NCBI GenBank assembly: GCA_002733735.2
Contig: NVWT02000005.1
Span: 114,397-119,544, forward strand
DNA: 5,148 bases
Reading direction: 5' to 3'
Origin: Robiginitomaculum sp.
GTDB taxonomy: Bacteria; Pseudomonadota; Alphaproteobacteria; Caulobacterales; Maricaulaceae
In this document: one piece after another, positions 1 through 5,148 of the stretch
How the letters are laid out: each line of letters opens with the position of its first letter
How positions within the stretch are numbered: position 1 is the stretch's first letter
Program-made: the position numbers and the translations under genes
The notes under the pieces: model-generated
What the model was told of the DNA's origin: nothing
The model's database searches: none
What the model saw: the letters and a program-made list of their open reading frames with translations, nothing else

Positions 1-1254
1 AAACAGCGAACCACTGCCAGCGATTTACGCGAAGTTGGTGAATTATTGGCCTATTTGCGCCAGCCAGAGCCGCCAAAAGGCATTGGTGAGGCCATTAAAA
101 TGGCGCCATTGTTAAAAACTATCTTGGCAATGCGGCCAAAAACAGTTCGCAAAGCCCCGTGCCAAGAAGTTGTGTTAACCGGTAAAGACGCTGATCTGGA
201 TATTTTACCGATCCAAACCTGTTGGCCGGGCGAACCTGCACCATTGATCACTTGGCCGTTAATTGTCACCCAAGGCCCGGGCGACAGTCCGCAAGATAAA
301 CCAAACCTTGGCATTTACCGCATGCAAAAGCTTGGCAAGCACCAGACTTTAATGCGCTGGCTTGCACATCGTGGGGGAGCGCAACAATTTGCCCGCTGGA
401 AACAGGCCAATCCGGGCAAACCTATGCCATTGGCCGCAGTAATTGGCGCTGATCCCGGAACAATTTTGGCCGCTGTTACCCCAGTGCCAGACACATTATC
501 GGAATACCAGTTTGCTGGCTTACTTAGAGGCGCAAAGGTAGAGCTGGTAAATTGCAAAACCATACCCTTGCAAGTACCAGCGCAAGCCGAAATTGTCATT
601 GAGGGTTTCGTTGATCCAGAGGCCACGGCTCCTGAGGGGCCGTATGGCGATCACACCGGTTATTATAATTCGGTCGAAGAGTTTCCGATATTTAATATCA
701 CCGCGATCACCATGCGTAAAAAACCGATATACCTTACCACTTATACCGGCAAACCGCCTGATGAACCTAGCGTTTTGGGCGAGGCATTAAATGAAGTGTT
801 TATTCCACTTATCGCGCAACAATTTCCGGAAATTACTGATTTTTGGTTGCCGCCAGAGGCTTGTTCGTACCGGATTGCGGTTATCTCGATGAAAAAGGCC
901 TATGCTGGTCATGCAAAACGATTGATGATGGGCGCTTGGTCATATTTGCGCCAATTCACCTATACCAAATGGTTGATTGTGGTTGATGATGACATTGATG
1001 CCCGTGACTGGAAACAGGTGATGTGGGCTATATCAACCCGTATGGATCCGGTACGTGATTGCGTGGCGGTGGAAAACACGCCGATTGATTATCTTGATTT
1101 TGCCTCTCCAGTTTCCGGTCTTGGCTCTAAAATGGGACTAGATGCCACCAATAAATGGCCCGGTGAAACCAATCGTGAGTGGGGCAAGGAAATAGCTATG
1201 GACGAACAAGTAATAGCTGATGTTACCGCAAAATGGGAAAAGCTGGGTTTATGA
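1..1254 (+). CDS. ubiD: UbiD, 3-octaprenyl-4-hydroxybenzoate carboxy-lyase (5'-partial)
   Basis: UbiD decarboxylates 3-polyprenyl-4-hydroxybenzoate in ubiquinone synthesis, using prenylated FMN supplied by the UbiX prenyltransferase. The frame is open from base 1 without a stop. The first visible residues (DLREVGELLAYL...PEPPKG) match from memory an internal part of E. coli UbiD near residue 80, so about 75-80 N-terminal residues lie upstream and the TTG at 46 is not a real start. Family signatures are in order: NLGIYR (304-321, with the conserved Arg), MRWLAHRGG, PVPDTLSEYQFAGLLRG (484-534), PEGPYGDHTGYYN (631-669), TGKPPDEPSVLG (745-780), and the C-terminal block from ENTPIDYLDF to KWPGET (1072-1170). 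No frameshift or lost motif is seen. The C-terminus ends a little earlier than in E. coli. Its TGA overlaps the frmA ATG, implying co-translation. The exact substrate prenyl length cannot be told. It could in principle be a UbiD-like decarboxylase of other aromatics, but the close match to UbiD proper argues against that. Confidence 0.95.
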   Translation, partial: KQRTTASDLREVGELLAYLRQPEPPKGIGEAIKMAPLLKTILAMRPKTVRKAPCQEVVLTGKDADLDILPIQTCWPGEPAPLITWPLIVTQGPGDSPQDKPNLGIYRMQKLGKHQTLMRWLAHRGGAQQFARWKQANPGKPMPLAAVIGADPGTILAAVTPVPDTLSEYQFAGLLRGAKVELVNCKTIPLQVPAQAEIVIEGFVDPEATAPEGPYGDHTGYYNSVEEFPIFNITAITMRKKPIYLTTYTGKPPDEPSVLGEALNEVFIPLIAQQFPEITDFWLPPEACSYRIAVISMKKAYAGHAKRLMMGAWSYLRQFTYTKWLIVVDDDIDARDWKQVMWAISTRMDPVRDCVAVENTPIDYLDFASPVSGLGSKMGLDATNKWPGETNREWGKEIAMDEQVIADVTAKWEKLGL

Positions 1255-2360
1255 AAACACTTGCTGCTATTGCCTTGGCTCCGGGTCAGCCACTGATCAT
1301 TGATGAAGTTGATCTAGCGGCTCCAAAGGCCGGTGAAGTTTTGATCGAAATTAAAGCCACCGGAATTTGTCATACCGATGCTTTTACCTTGTCGGGAAAT
1401 GATCCCGAAGGGCTGTTTCCAAGTGTGCTTGGTCATGAAGGCGCAGGCATTGTGCTGGAATGTGGTTCCGGTGTTACCTCGGTTGCGCCGGGCGATCATG
1501 TGATCCCGCTTTATACGCCAGAATGCCGGCAATGTGAATATTGCCTACATCCGAAAACCAATCTTTGTCAGGCAATCCGCGAAACTCAAGGACGCGGGCT
1601 TATGCCAGATGGCACCTCGCGATTGTCCTATAAGGGCAAACCATTGTTTCATTATATGGGTTGTTCGACATTTGCCAATCATGCGGTAATGCCAGAAATT
1701 GCTTTGGCTAAAGTTCGAAAAGACGCACCGTTCGATAAAATTTGTTATATTGGTTGCGGCGTTACCACCGGTGTCGGCGTGGTAATGTTTGATGCCAAGG
1801 TCGAGCCGGGATCAACCGTCGTAGTGTTTGGACTTGGCGGCATTGGCCTAAATGTCATTCAAGGAGCCAAACTTATCGGTGCCAAGCAAATCGTCGGCGT
1901 GGATATAAATGACGACAGGCAAGCCATCGCCAAACAGTTCGGCATGACCGATTTTGTTAATCCCAAGCGGATCAAGGGCGATTTGGTCGGGCATTTGGTG
2001 GAATTAACTAGCGGCGGCGCTGATTACTCGTTCGAATGCATTGGTAATGTTGATGTTATGCGTGATGCGCTGGAATGCTGTCACAAGGGCTGGGGGACAA
2101 GCTATATCATCGGTGTTGCTGGCGCCGGCCAAGAAATAACAACCAGACCATTTCAATTAGTAACGGGAAGAAGCTGGCGCGGTACAGCATTTGGCGGAGC
2201 CAGGGGGCGCACTGACGTTCCAAAAATTGTTGATATGTATATGGATGGGCGCATCAATATTGACGATCTTATCACCCACAAAATGCCACTTACCCGGATC
2301 AACGAGGCGTTTGATTTAATGCACGCCGGAAAAAGCATCCGTTCAGTGGTGGAGTTTTGA
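1251..2360 (+). CDS. frmA: S-(hydroxymethyl)glutathione dehydrogenase / class III alcohol dehydrogenase
   Basis: Cytosolic zinc enzyme that oxidises S-hydroxymethylglutathione (formaldehyde plus glutathione) to S-formylglutathione with NAD+. Family members also reduce S-nitrosoglutathione. The product is 369 residues, the usual family length. Catalytic zinc ligands are visible as C40 (GICHTD), H62 (GHEGAG) and C169 (GCGVTTG). Structural zinc ligands are C92, C95, C98 and C106. R110 in QAIRETQG matches the anion-pocket arginine typical of class III. The Rossmann glycine motif GLGGIG is at 194-199, followed by D218 in GVDIN, which fits NAD preference. The C-terminal FQLVTGRSWRGTAFGG and GKSIRSVVEF segments are standard. 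I chose the ATG at 1251, not the in-frame ATG at 1233, because it gives the canonical MKTLAAIAL start, overlaps the ubiD stop as ATGA, and has GGAAAAG about 8 bases upstream. No S-formylglutathione hydrolase gene follows, which is somewhat unusual. Confidence 0.96.
   Translation: MKTLAAIALAPGQPLIIDEVDLAAPKAGEVLIEIKATGICHTDAFTLSGNDPEGLFPSVLGHEGAGIVLECGSGVTSVAPGDHVIPLYTPECRQCEYCLHPKTNLCQAIRETQGRGLMPDGTSRLSYKGKPLFHYMGCSTFANHAVMPEIALAKVRKDAPFDKICYIGCGVTTGVGVVMFDAKVEPGSTVVVFGLGGIGLNVIQGAKLIGAKQIVGVDINDDRQAIAKQFGMTDFVNPKRIKGDLVGHLVELTSGGADYSFECIGNVDVMRDALECCHKGWGTSYIIGVAGAGQEITTRPFQLVTGRSWRGTAFGGARGRTDVPKIVDMYMDGRINIDDLITHKMPLTRINEAFDLMHAGKSIRSVVEF
2351..2354 (+). promoter_or_regulatory. Ribosome binding site for the DUF4145 gene
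   Basis: A GGAG lies inside the last codons of frmA, 9 bases before the ATG at 2364. It supports that start and translation from the frmA transcript. No separate promoter is apparent between the two genes. Confidence 0.5.
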
Positions 2361-2363
2361 AAA

Positions 2364-3110
2364 ATGAAAAATTTTAACTGGACTTGCGCCTATTGCAATC
2401 AGCCAACAACAATTACAGAACCGAATTTCTCAAACGGATATGAGTTAGTTAAGACAAGCCGATCGGAAATGAGGTATGTTGCGGTCGAACATACTGCAAT
2501 TGCTTGCCCCAATCCTGATTGCAAAAAGCTCTCGCTTTCAATTTCACTTCGAAAGTATGGCTCTACCTCAATGAGAGCAAAAACAATTTTAAGTAAACAT
2601 GAAACTTGGCAATTATTGCCGCATTCATTGGCGAAACCACAGCCTGATTACATACCAGAAGCTATTCGTGAAGATTATCAAGAAGCTTGCGCCATTCTCA
2701 AACTTAGCCCGAAGGCCTCTGCAACACTATCGCGGCGATGCTTACAGGGCATGGTTCGGGATTTTTGGAATATTCCAAAAGGCAGACGAGGGAACCTTGG
2801 CGCAGAATTGAATTTTATTAAGGATGAAATTGATTCAGATACTTTTGACTCAATTACAGTTATTCGCGAGACTGGCGATATCGGCGCGCACATGGAAAAG
2901 GATGTCAATTTTGTCGTTGATGTAGAACCCGATGAAGCTGAACTGTTAATTGAACTGATCGAGATGTTGTTTGCCAATTGGTATATTGCCAAGCAAAAAA
3001 GAATAGATCGAAATAAAAAAGTAAGAGAGCAGAGCGCGAAAAAACTAGCCGAAAAGAAACAAGCTAAGAGCGCGTCAAACCAGTCAGGAAATGATGAGCC
3101 AGCAACGTAG
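2364..3110 (+). CDS. DUF4145 domain protein with N-terminal zinc ribbon
   Basis: Protein of 248 residues, function unknown. Residues 1-60 contain two cysteine pairs, C8/C11 (CAYC) and C48/C53 (CPNPDC), which look like a zinc ribbon. Residues about 100-205 match the DUF4145 pattern as I recall it: an acidic lead-in (REDYQEACAIL), then SPKASATLSRRCLQGMV (115-131), then RETGDIGAHMEKD (168-180), corresponding to the family's 'R..GN.AAH' stretch with H176, and a closing helix EAELLIELIEMLFANWYI. DUF4145 is related to the HEPN fold, members of which include RNases and nucleic-acid binding helpers. The residues here do not form a clean R-x4-6-H HEPN RNase motif, so activity is uncertain. The tail 210-248 is very Lys/Arg/Ala rich and probably disordered or nucleic-acid contacting. 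It starts 3 bases after frmA with a GGAG 9 bases upstream, so it is likely in the operon. It appears more AT-rich by eye than the genes before it, suggesting later acquisition (inference). DUF4145 proteins occur alone, fused to restriction subunits and near defence genes, but no such partner is visible here. Confidence 0.8.
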   Translation: MKNFNWTCAYCNQPTTITEPNFSNGYELVKTSRSEMRYVAVEHTAIACPNPDCKKLSLSISLRKYGSTSMRAKTILSKHETWQLLPHSLAKPQPDYIPEAIREDYQEACAILKLSPKASATLSRRCLQGMVRDFWNIPKGRRGNLGAELNFIKDEIDSDTFDSITVIRETGDIGAHMEKDVNFVVDVEPDEAELLIELIEMLFANWYIAKQKRIDRNKKVREQSAKKLAEKKQAKSASNQSGNDEPAT

Positions 3111-3129
3111 ATTTCCACGCTACAAGCCA

Positions 3130-3435
3130 TCAGCTTAAAAAGCTATCCGGTAATTGCCACTTACTGCCAATCGCCAAAATGATCAGGGTTGTTTTGTCTT
3201 GTTTATAGAAAATTTGATGACTTTCATGAGGCAAATGCCGCAAGTTTTCGCTCTCTAGAAACCCTTGCTCGCCGGTAAATTTCCGCCCAGCATTTGGGTA
3301 TTGCTGCAACATTTCAAAGCGATCAAACAGGCTTTGCAAATAATTCTCAGATTTGGCCTCACCCCAATTCTTGCAGCCATATTCAAATATCTGTTTGATT
3401 TGGGTGTAGGCTGTTGCAGATATTTCCAACTTCAT
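3130..3435 (-). CDS. ParE/RelE-type toxin of a type II toxin-antitoxin system
   Basis: Small toxin of 101 residues. Family members either poison DNA gyrase (ParE) or cleave mRNA on the ribosome (RelE); sequence alone does not settle which. The ParE-like pattern is clear: MKLEISATAY (first strand), a helix with IFEYGCKNWGEAKSENYLQSL (16-36), FEMLQQYPNAGRK (40-52), LRHLPHESHQIFYKQD (65-80) and a last strand TTLIILAIGS (82-91). The usual ending 'ILR/H..R.DLP' is here ILAIGSKWQLPD, so some basic residues common near the C-terminus are replaced. The ATG at 3435 is preferred; a TTG immediately before it (3438) is the alternative. It lies 9 bases downstream of the antitoxin stop with only a weak ribosome site, consistent with translational coupling. 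It converges on the DUF4145 gene with a 19-base gap. Confidence 0.88.
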   Translation of the reverse strand: MKLEISATAYTQIKQIFEYGCKNWGEAKSENYLQSLFDRFEMLQQYPNAGRKFTGEQGFLESENLRHLPHESHQIFYKQDKTTLIILAIGSKWQLPDSFLS

Positions 3436-3444
3436 CAAAGAAAC

Positions 3445-3696
3445 CTACAGTTTGGCAAAGTCAGCTTTTATTTGCTGCAGCGAAACCGTGCGCCCAGCTT
3501 TGCTGTCATCCAAGCCCTGCTTTAACATGGATACCAGATAAAGCTGTTTTTGTCGCTGCTCTTCTTCGTAATCTTCGCTTGAGATTAAATAGGCAACACA
3601 GCGACCATGCTTGGTTATCTGCACCGGAGCCCTTTGCGCCTTGTCGATAGCTTGTCCGAATTTTTGTTTTGCCTCAGCAGCAGTGAACCGTTCCAT
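3445..3696 (-). CDS. Phd/YefM-family antitoxin
   Basis: Antitoxin of 83 residues that should bind and neutralise the downstream ParE-like toxin and, with it, repress its own promoter. The N-terminal Phd/YefM DNA-binding fold is recognisable: FTAAEAKQKFGQAIDKA (4-20), then APVQITKHGRCVAYLISSEDYEE (23-45) with the typical 'P..ItkhG...a.lis..dYe' pattern. Residues 46-83 form the charged, probably flexible, toxin-binding tail. The ATG at 3696 is chosen because an optimal GGAGGA sits just upstream; the longer TTG form starting at 3708 would overlap that site. Antitoxin-first order is standard for this family. No clear sigma-70 boxes could be picked out upstream. Confidence 0.9.
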   Translation of the reverse strand: MERFTAAEAKQKFGQAIDKAQRAPVQITKHGRCVAYLISSEDYEEEQRQKQLYLVSMLKQGLDDSKAGRTVSLQQIKADFAKL

Positions 3697-3700
3697 CACT

Positions 3701-3706
3701 TCCTCC
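3701..3706 (-). promoter_or_regulatory. Strong ribosome binding site of the antitoxin gene
   Basis: GGAGGA on the minus strand, 4 bases before the ATG at 3696 (5 bases if GGAGG is taken as the core). It fixes the antitoxin start. Its strength compared with the weak toxin site fits the need for excess antitoxin. Confidence 0.75.
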
Positions 3707-3751
3707 AATTAGTCTATATTCCATCGACCCAAAAATCTTTAGTTCCGTGCT

Positions 3752-3827
3752 TGTCCATCATAGCTGCTACGCAGCACCTCAGGATGAGGACGGGATCAGC
3801 ACCGGTTTTTGGATAAGTTGATGGACA
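3752..3827. repeat. Nested palindromic intergenic element
   Basis: An outer inverted repeat TGTCCATCA (3752-3760) / TGATGGACA (3819-3827) can be extended by GCT/AGC with a one-base bulge. It encloses two tandem hairpins: GCTGC-TAC-GCAGC (3763-3775) and CCTCA-GGA-TGAGG (3777-3789), one base apart. The CCTCATCCTGAGG core resembles palindromic intergenic repeats that I recall being abundant in several alphaproteobacterial genomes, so this is probably one copy of a dispersed repeat. Only one copy is in this window, so the dispersed nature is inference. It lies just upstream of the antitoxin gene and could be transcribed in its leader, or house its promoter or operator. Confidence 0.5.
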
Positions 3828-3830
3828 GCA

Positions 3831-3879
3831 AAGATAAAATATACTCAAAACACCATTTAGTGCGGTGCTTTGAGTATAT
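3831..3879 (-). terminator. Intrinsic terminator of the TipN-like gene
   Basis: Arms 3864-3879 and 3839-3854 form a 16-pair stem around a 9-base loop. On the minus-strand RNA the single non-Watson-Crick position (3868/3850) is a G-U pair; on the plus strand it would be an A-C mismatch. In the minus direction the stem is followed by TTTATCTT, a fair U-rich tract. It begins 27 bases past the stop codon of the gene ending at 3907. The stem's outer half is AT-rich, so efficiency is uncertain. A protein-binding operator is the alternative reading. Confidence 0.65.
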
Positions 3880-3880
3880 A

Positions 3881-3898
3881 TTAGACAAATTAGACAAA
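3881..3898. repeat. Tandem 9-base direct repeat
   Basis: TTAGACAAA occurs twice back to back between the TipN-like stop codon and the terminator stem. It may be a slippage duplication, or paired half-sites for a binding protein. Nothing nearby decides. Confidence 0.6.
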
Positions 3899-3906
3899 AC
3901 CGCAAC

Positions 3907-5148
3907 TTAATTCAACAAAGCCGCTTCTAGCAATAAATACGCTGGGCCATCGCCGGTTCGTAAATGGGTTTCAAGGTGAACTTTCTGCCCTGAATCTGCT
4001 GCGTGTCCGACTTTTTCCCGCAACTCCACAGTGAAAGCTTTCGCCGCCTCACGCAAAGAAGGGTCTTCATTAAACCGGCTGCTTAAACTTTGAACCGCAC
4101 TGATCGCATCAACCCGCACCACATCAGCCATGGCCTGATGGCCGTCAGTAATTCTGGCCAATGCCGCCGCGCGATAACTGGTGGTATCAAATAATTGATC
4201 CGGTTGAATATTCATGTCCTGAAATAAATCAACCAATCGGTCTATTGATGTTGTGGAACTTGTAGCCGCCTGTTCAGTAGGCGAAGAACGATCAATTCTT
4301 GATAACACATCTCGCCACCGCCATCCATCTGTAGCTTCTGTGGCTTGCGTTGCTTTTGCTTCGCCGCTTTGTGGCTGTATTTCCAGATCAGGTATATGTT
4401 GGCGAACATCCGGCTCCGGCTTCATTTGTGTTTCTTGTGGTTTTTCTAAAACAATATCGCTTTTTTCTGATTGCCGCTTCGCAGACTTTGGCTCGGCAAC
4501 GGGGATTGCATGTGTTTTTAGTGGGTTAGGTATATCAATATCCGGGCTAAGCGGTGATGCCGTTGCTCCCATTTTTAGCATAAACCCGGACAGCAATTCA
4601 TAGTTTTGCCTGATCCGTGATTGAAACGCCTCATCAATGCCACGCGCCTCATCAGAGGCCAATTGCGAAGCCTGATTAAGATCGTTAAGTCGCTTTCGAA
4701 GGTTGTTTTCAACCTTGCGCGCACTAGCGTCCGCCGCCTCTGGCAGAGATTGCAAGCTGGTGTCCAATGCACTGGTTGCTTCTTGTAGTTTCTCGAATGT
4801 TTTGTCAGCCCAGCTAGCGGCAGAAAAACTGGCCTCATTGGCCTGTTCCAGACGCTTGGCAATTACATCGGCATAAGTATCAAGGGCATTACGGGCTTCA
4901 TCGGCTGCCCCTTGCAGCTCTTTTGCTTTTGCTTGATGGCTATCAGCCAATGATCGGCTTTCTTCTCGCATAATAGACGTATAATGACGCGCCTGATCAA
5001 GGGTTTCTTCCAACGATTTTTTCATATTATGCACGCCGTCAGCAGTAACAACTTTTAGTTTGTCGGCGCATTTATCGGTAACAGACAACAGCTCGGCAAT
5101 CTCGTCCTTGTTAGCCTGTAAGGAGGTTTGCGCTTGGCGCTTAGTATC
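3907..5148 (-). CDS. TipN-like polar localisation coiled-coil protein (C-terminal part, 5'-partial)
   Basis: The frame is open from the stop at 3907 to the right edge (413 residues visible); the TTG at 5088 is not a real start because upstream codons read DTKRQAQTSLQANKDEIAELL without a stop. The first ~180 residues are heptad-rich, Ala/Glu/Lys/Gln-rich coiled coil (for example LEETLDQARHYTSIM, RLEQANEASF). A Pro/Glu/Lys/Gln-rich, probably disordered linker follows, then a GWRWRDVLSRID motif (about 4296-4332). A C-terminal helical domain of roughly 110 residues ends in GPAYLLLEAALLN. The W-x-W-(K/R)-D-(L/V)-L motif plus a terminal 'AYLLLDAAL'-type end is what I recall from TipN-like proteins of Caulobacter and sphingomonads, which mark the new pole and help place flagella and divide the cell. 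Those are usually much longer with N-terminal membrane segments, which would lie outside this window. It could instead be another alphaproteobacterial coiled-coil scaffold. The terminator at 3831-3879 closes it. Confidence 0.65.
   Translation of the reverse strand, partial: DTKRQAQTSLQANKDEIAELLSVTDKCADKLKVVTADGVHNMKKSLEETLDQARHYTSIMREESRSLADSHQAKAKELQGAADEARNALDTYADVIAKRLEQANEASFSAASWADKTFEKLQEATSALDTSLQSLPEAADASARKVENNLRKRLNDLNQASQLASDEARGIDEAFQSRIRQNYELLSGFMLKMGATASPLSPDIDIPNPLKTHAIPVAEPKSAKRQSEKSDIVLEKPQETQMKPEPDVRQHIPDLEIQPQSGEAKATQATEATDGWRWRDVLSRIDRSSPTEQAATSSTTSIDRLVDLFQDMNIQPDQLFDTTSYRAAALARITDGHQAMADVVRVDAISAVQSLSSRFNEDPSLREAAKAFTVELREKVGHAADSGQKVHLETHLRTGDGPAYLLLEAALLN

Noticed and set aside
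1233..1250. Upstream in-frame ATG for frmA
   Set aside because: The six extra residues do not match the conserved family start, and the ATG at 1251 has better spacing to GGAAAAG and the classic ATGA overlap.
2678..3130. 150-residue minus-strand open frame opposite the DUF4145 gene
   Set aside because: It is low-complexity Ser/Phe/Ile rich and antisense to a recognisable coding sequence, so it is a shadow frame.
3132..3144. Palindrome AGCTT-AAA-AAGCT between the convergent genes as a terminator
   Set aside because: The stem is only 5 pairs, AT-rich, lies within the toxin's last codons, and lacks a T-tract in either direction.
3729..3812. CCAAAAA / TTTTTGG inverted pair (3729-3735 and 3806-3812)
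   Set aside because: Its arms interleave with the outer repeat instead of nesting in it and are A/T homopolymer-based, so it is likely chance.
3818..3845. Plus-strand promoter-like pair TTGATG / TATACT with 16-base spacing
   Set aside because: No plus-strand gene follows, and the -10-like box is part of the terminator stem. An antisense transcript is possible but unsupported.
3714..3905. 63-residue minus-strand open frame (MRFCLICLIY... WVDGI)
   Set aside because: It runs through the terminator hairpin and the palindromic repeat, has no ribosome site at its start, and shows no protein family pattern. It most likely reflects the repeat, not a gene.
5119..5136. TAAGGAGG followed by TTG on the plus strand near the right edge
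   Set aside because: It looks like a perfect ribosome site but lies antisense inside the TipN-like coding frame, and the window ends before any frame could be judged; probably chance.
1..5148. CRISPR arrays, tRNA or rRNA genes, transposase or integrase genes
   Set aside because: No repeat-spacer pattern, no cloverleaf-like or rRNA-like stretch, and no recombinase motifs were seen on either strand.

Overview
The window looks like chromosomal DNA from an alphaproteobacterium of moderate, somewhat AT-leaning base composition. Three things point that way. There is a class III alcohol dehydrogenase with an alphaproteobacterial-style 'HYMGCSTF' segment. There is a UbiD that aligns from memory along its whole visible length with the E. 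coli enzyme. At the right edge is a large coiled-coil protein whose C-terminus resembles the TipN-type polarity proteins of Caulobacter and sphingomonads. No genus can be named from the sequence.

Layout. Bases 1-3110 are a tight plus-strand run of three genes. The first is the C-terminal five sixths of ubiD (decarboxylase of ubiquinone synthesis), open at the left edge. The second is frmA/adhC (glutathione-dependent formaldehyde dehydrogenase), whose ATG overlaps the ubiD stop codon. The third is a 248-residue DUF4145-type protein with an N-terminal zinc ribbon, starting 3 bases after the frmA stop. Facing them on the minus strand are a Phd/YefM-type antitoxin (3445-3696) and a ParE/RelE-type toxin (3130-3435), forming a complete type II toxin-antitoxin operon. 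The non-coding gap 3697-3906 holds a set of nested palindromes (3752-3827) and a strong hairpin that reads as a terminator for the gene to its right. Bases 3907-5148 are the minus-strand C-terminal part of the TipN-like coiled-coil gene, open at the right edge.

Interpretation. ubiD, frmA and the tipN-like gene are core chromosomal functions: quinone synthesis, formaldehyde/nitrosothiol detoxification and cell polarity. The DUF4145 gene and the toxin-antitoxin pair, which converge with a 19-base gap, look like a small accessory insert between these core blocks, with the palindromic repeat at its right side. The DUF4145 gene is nonetheless translationally positioned to ride on the ubiD-frmA transcript. 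No clearly new multi-gene system is visible. The least explained items are the DUF4145 protein, the nested palindromic element and the unusual ubiD-frmA coupling.
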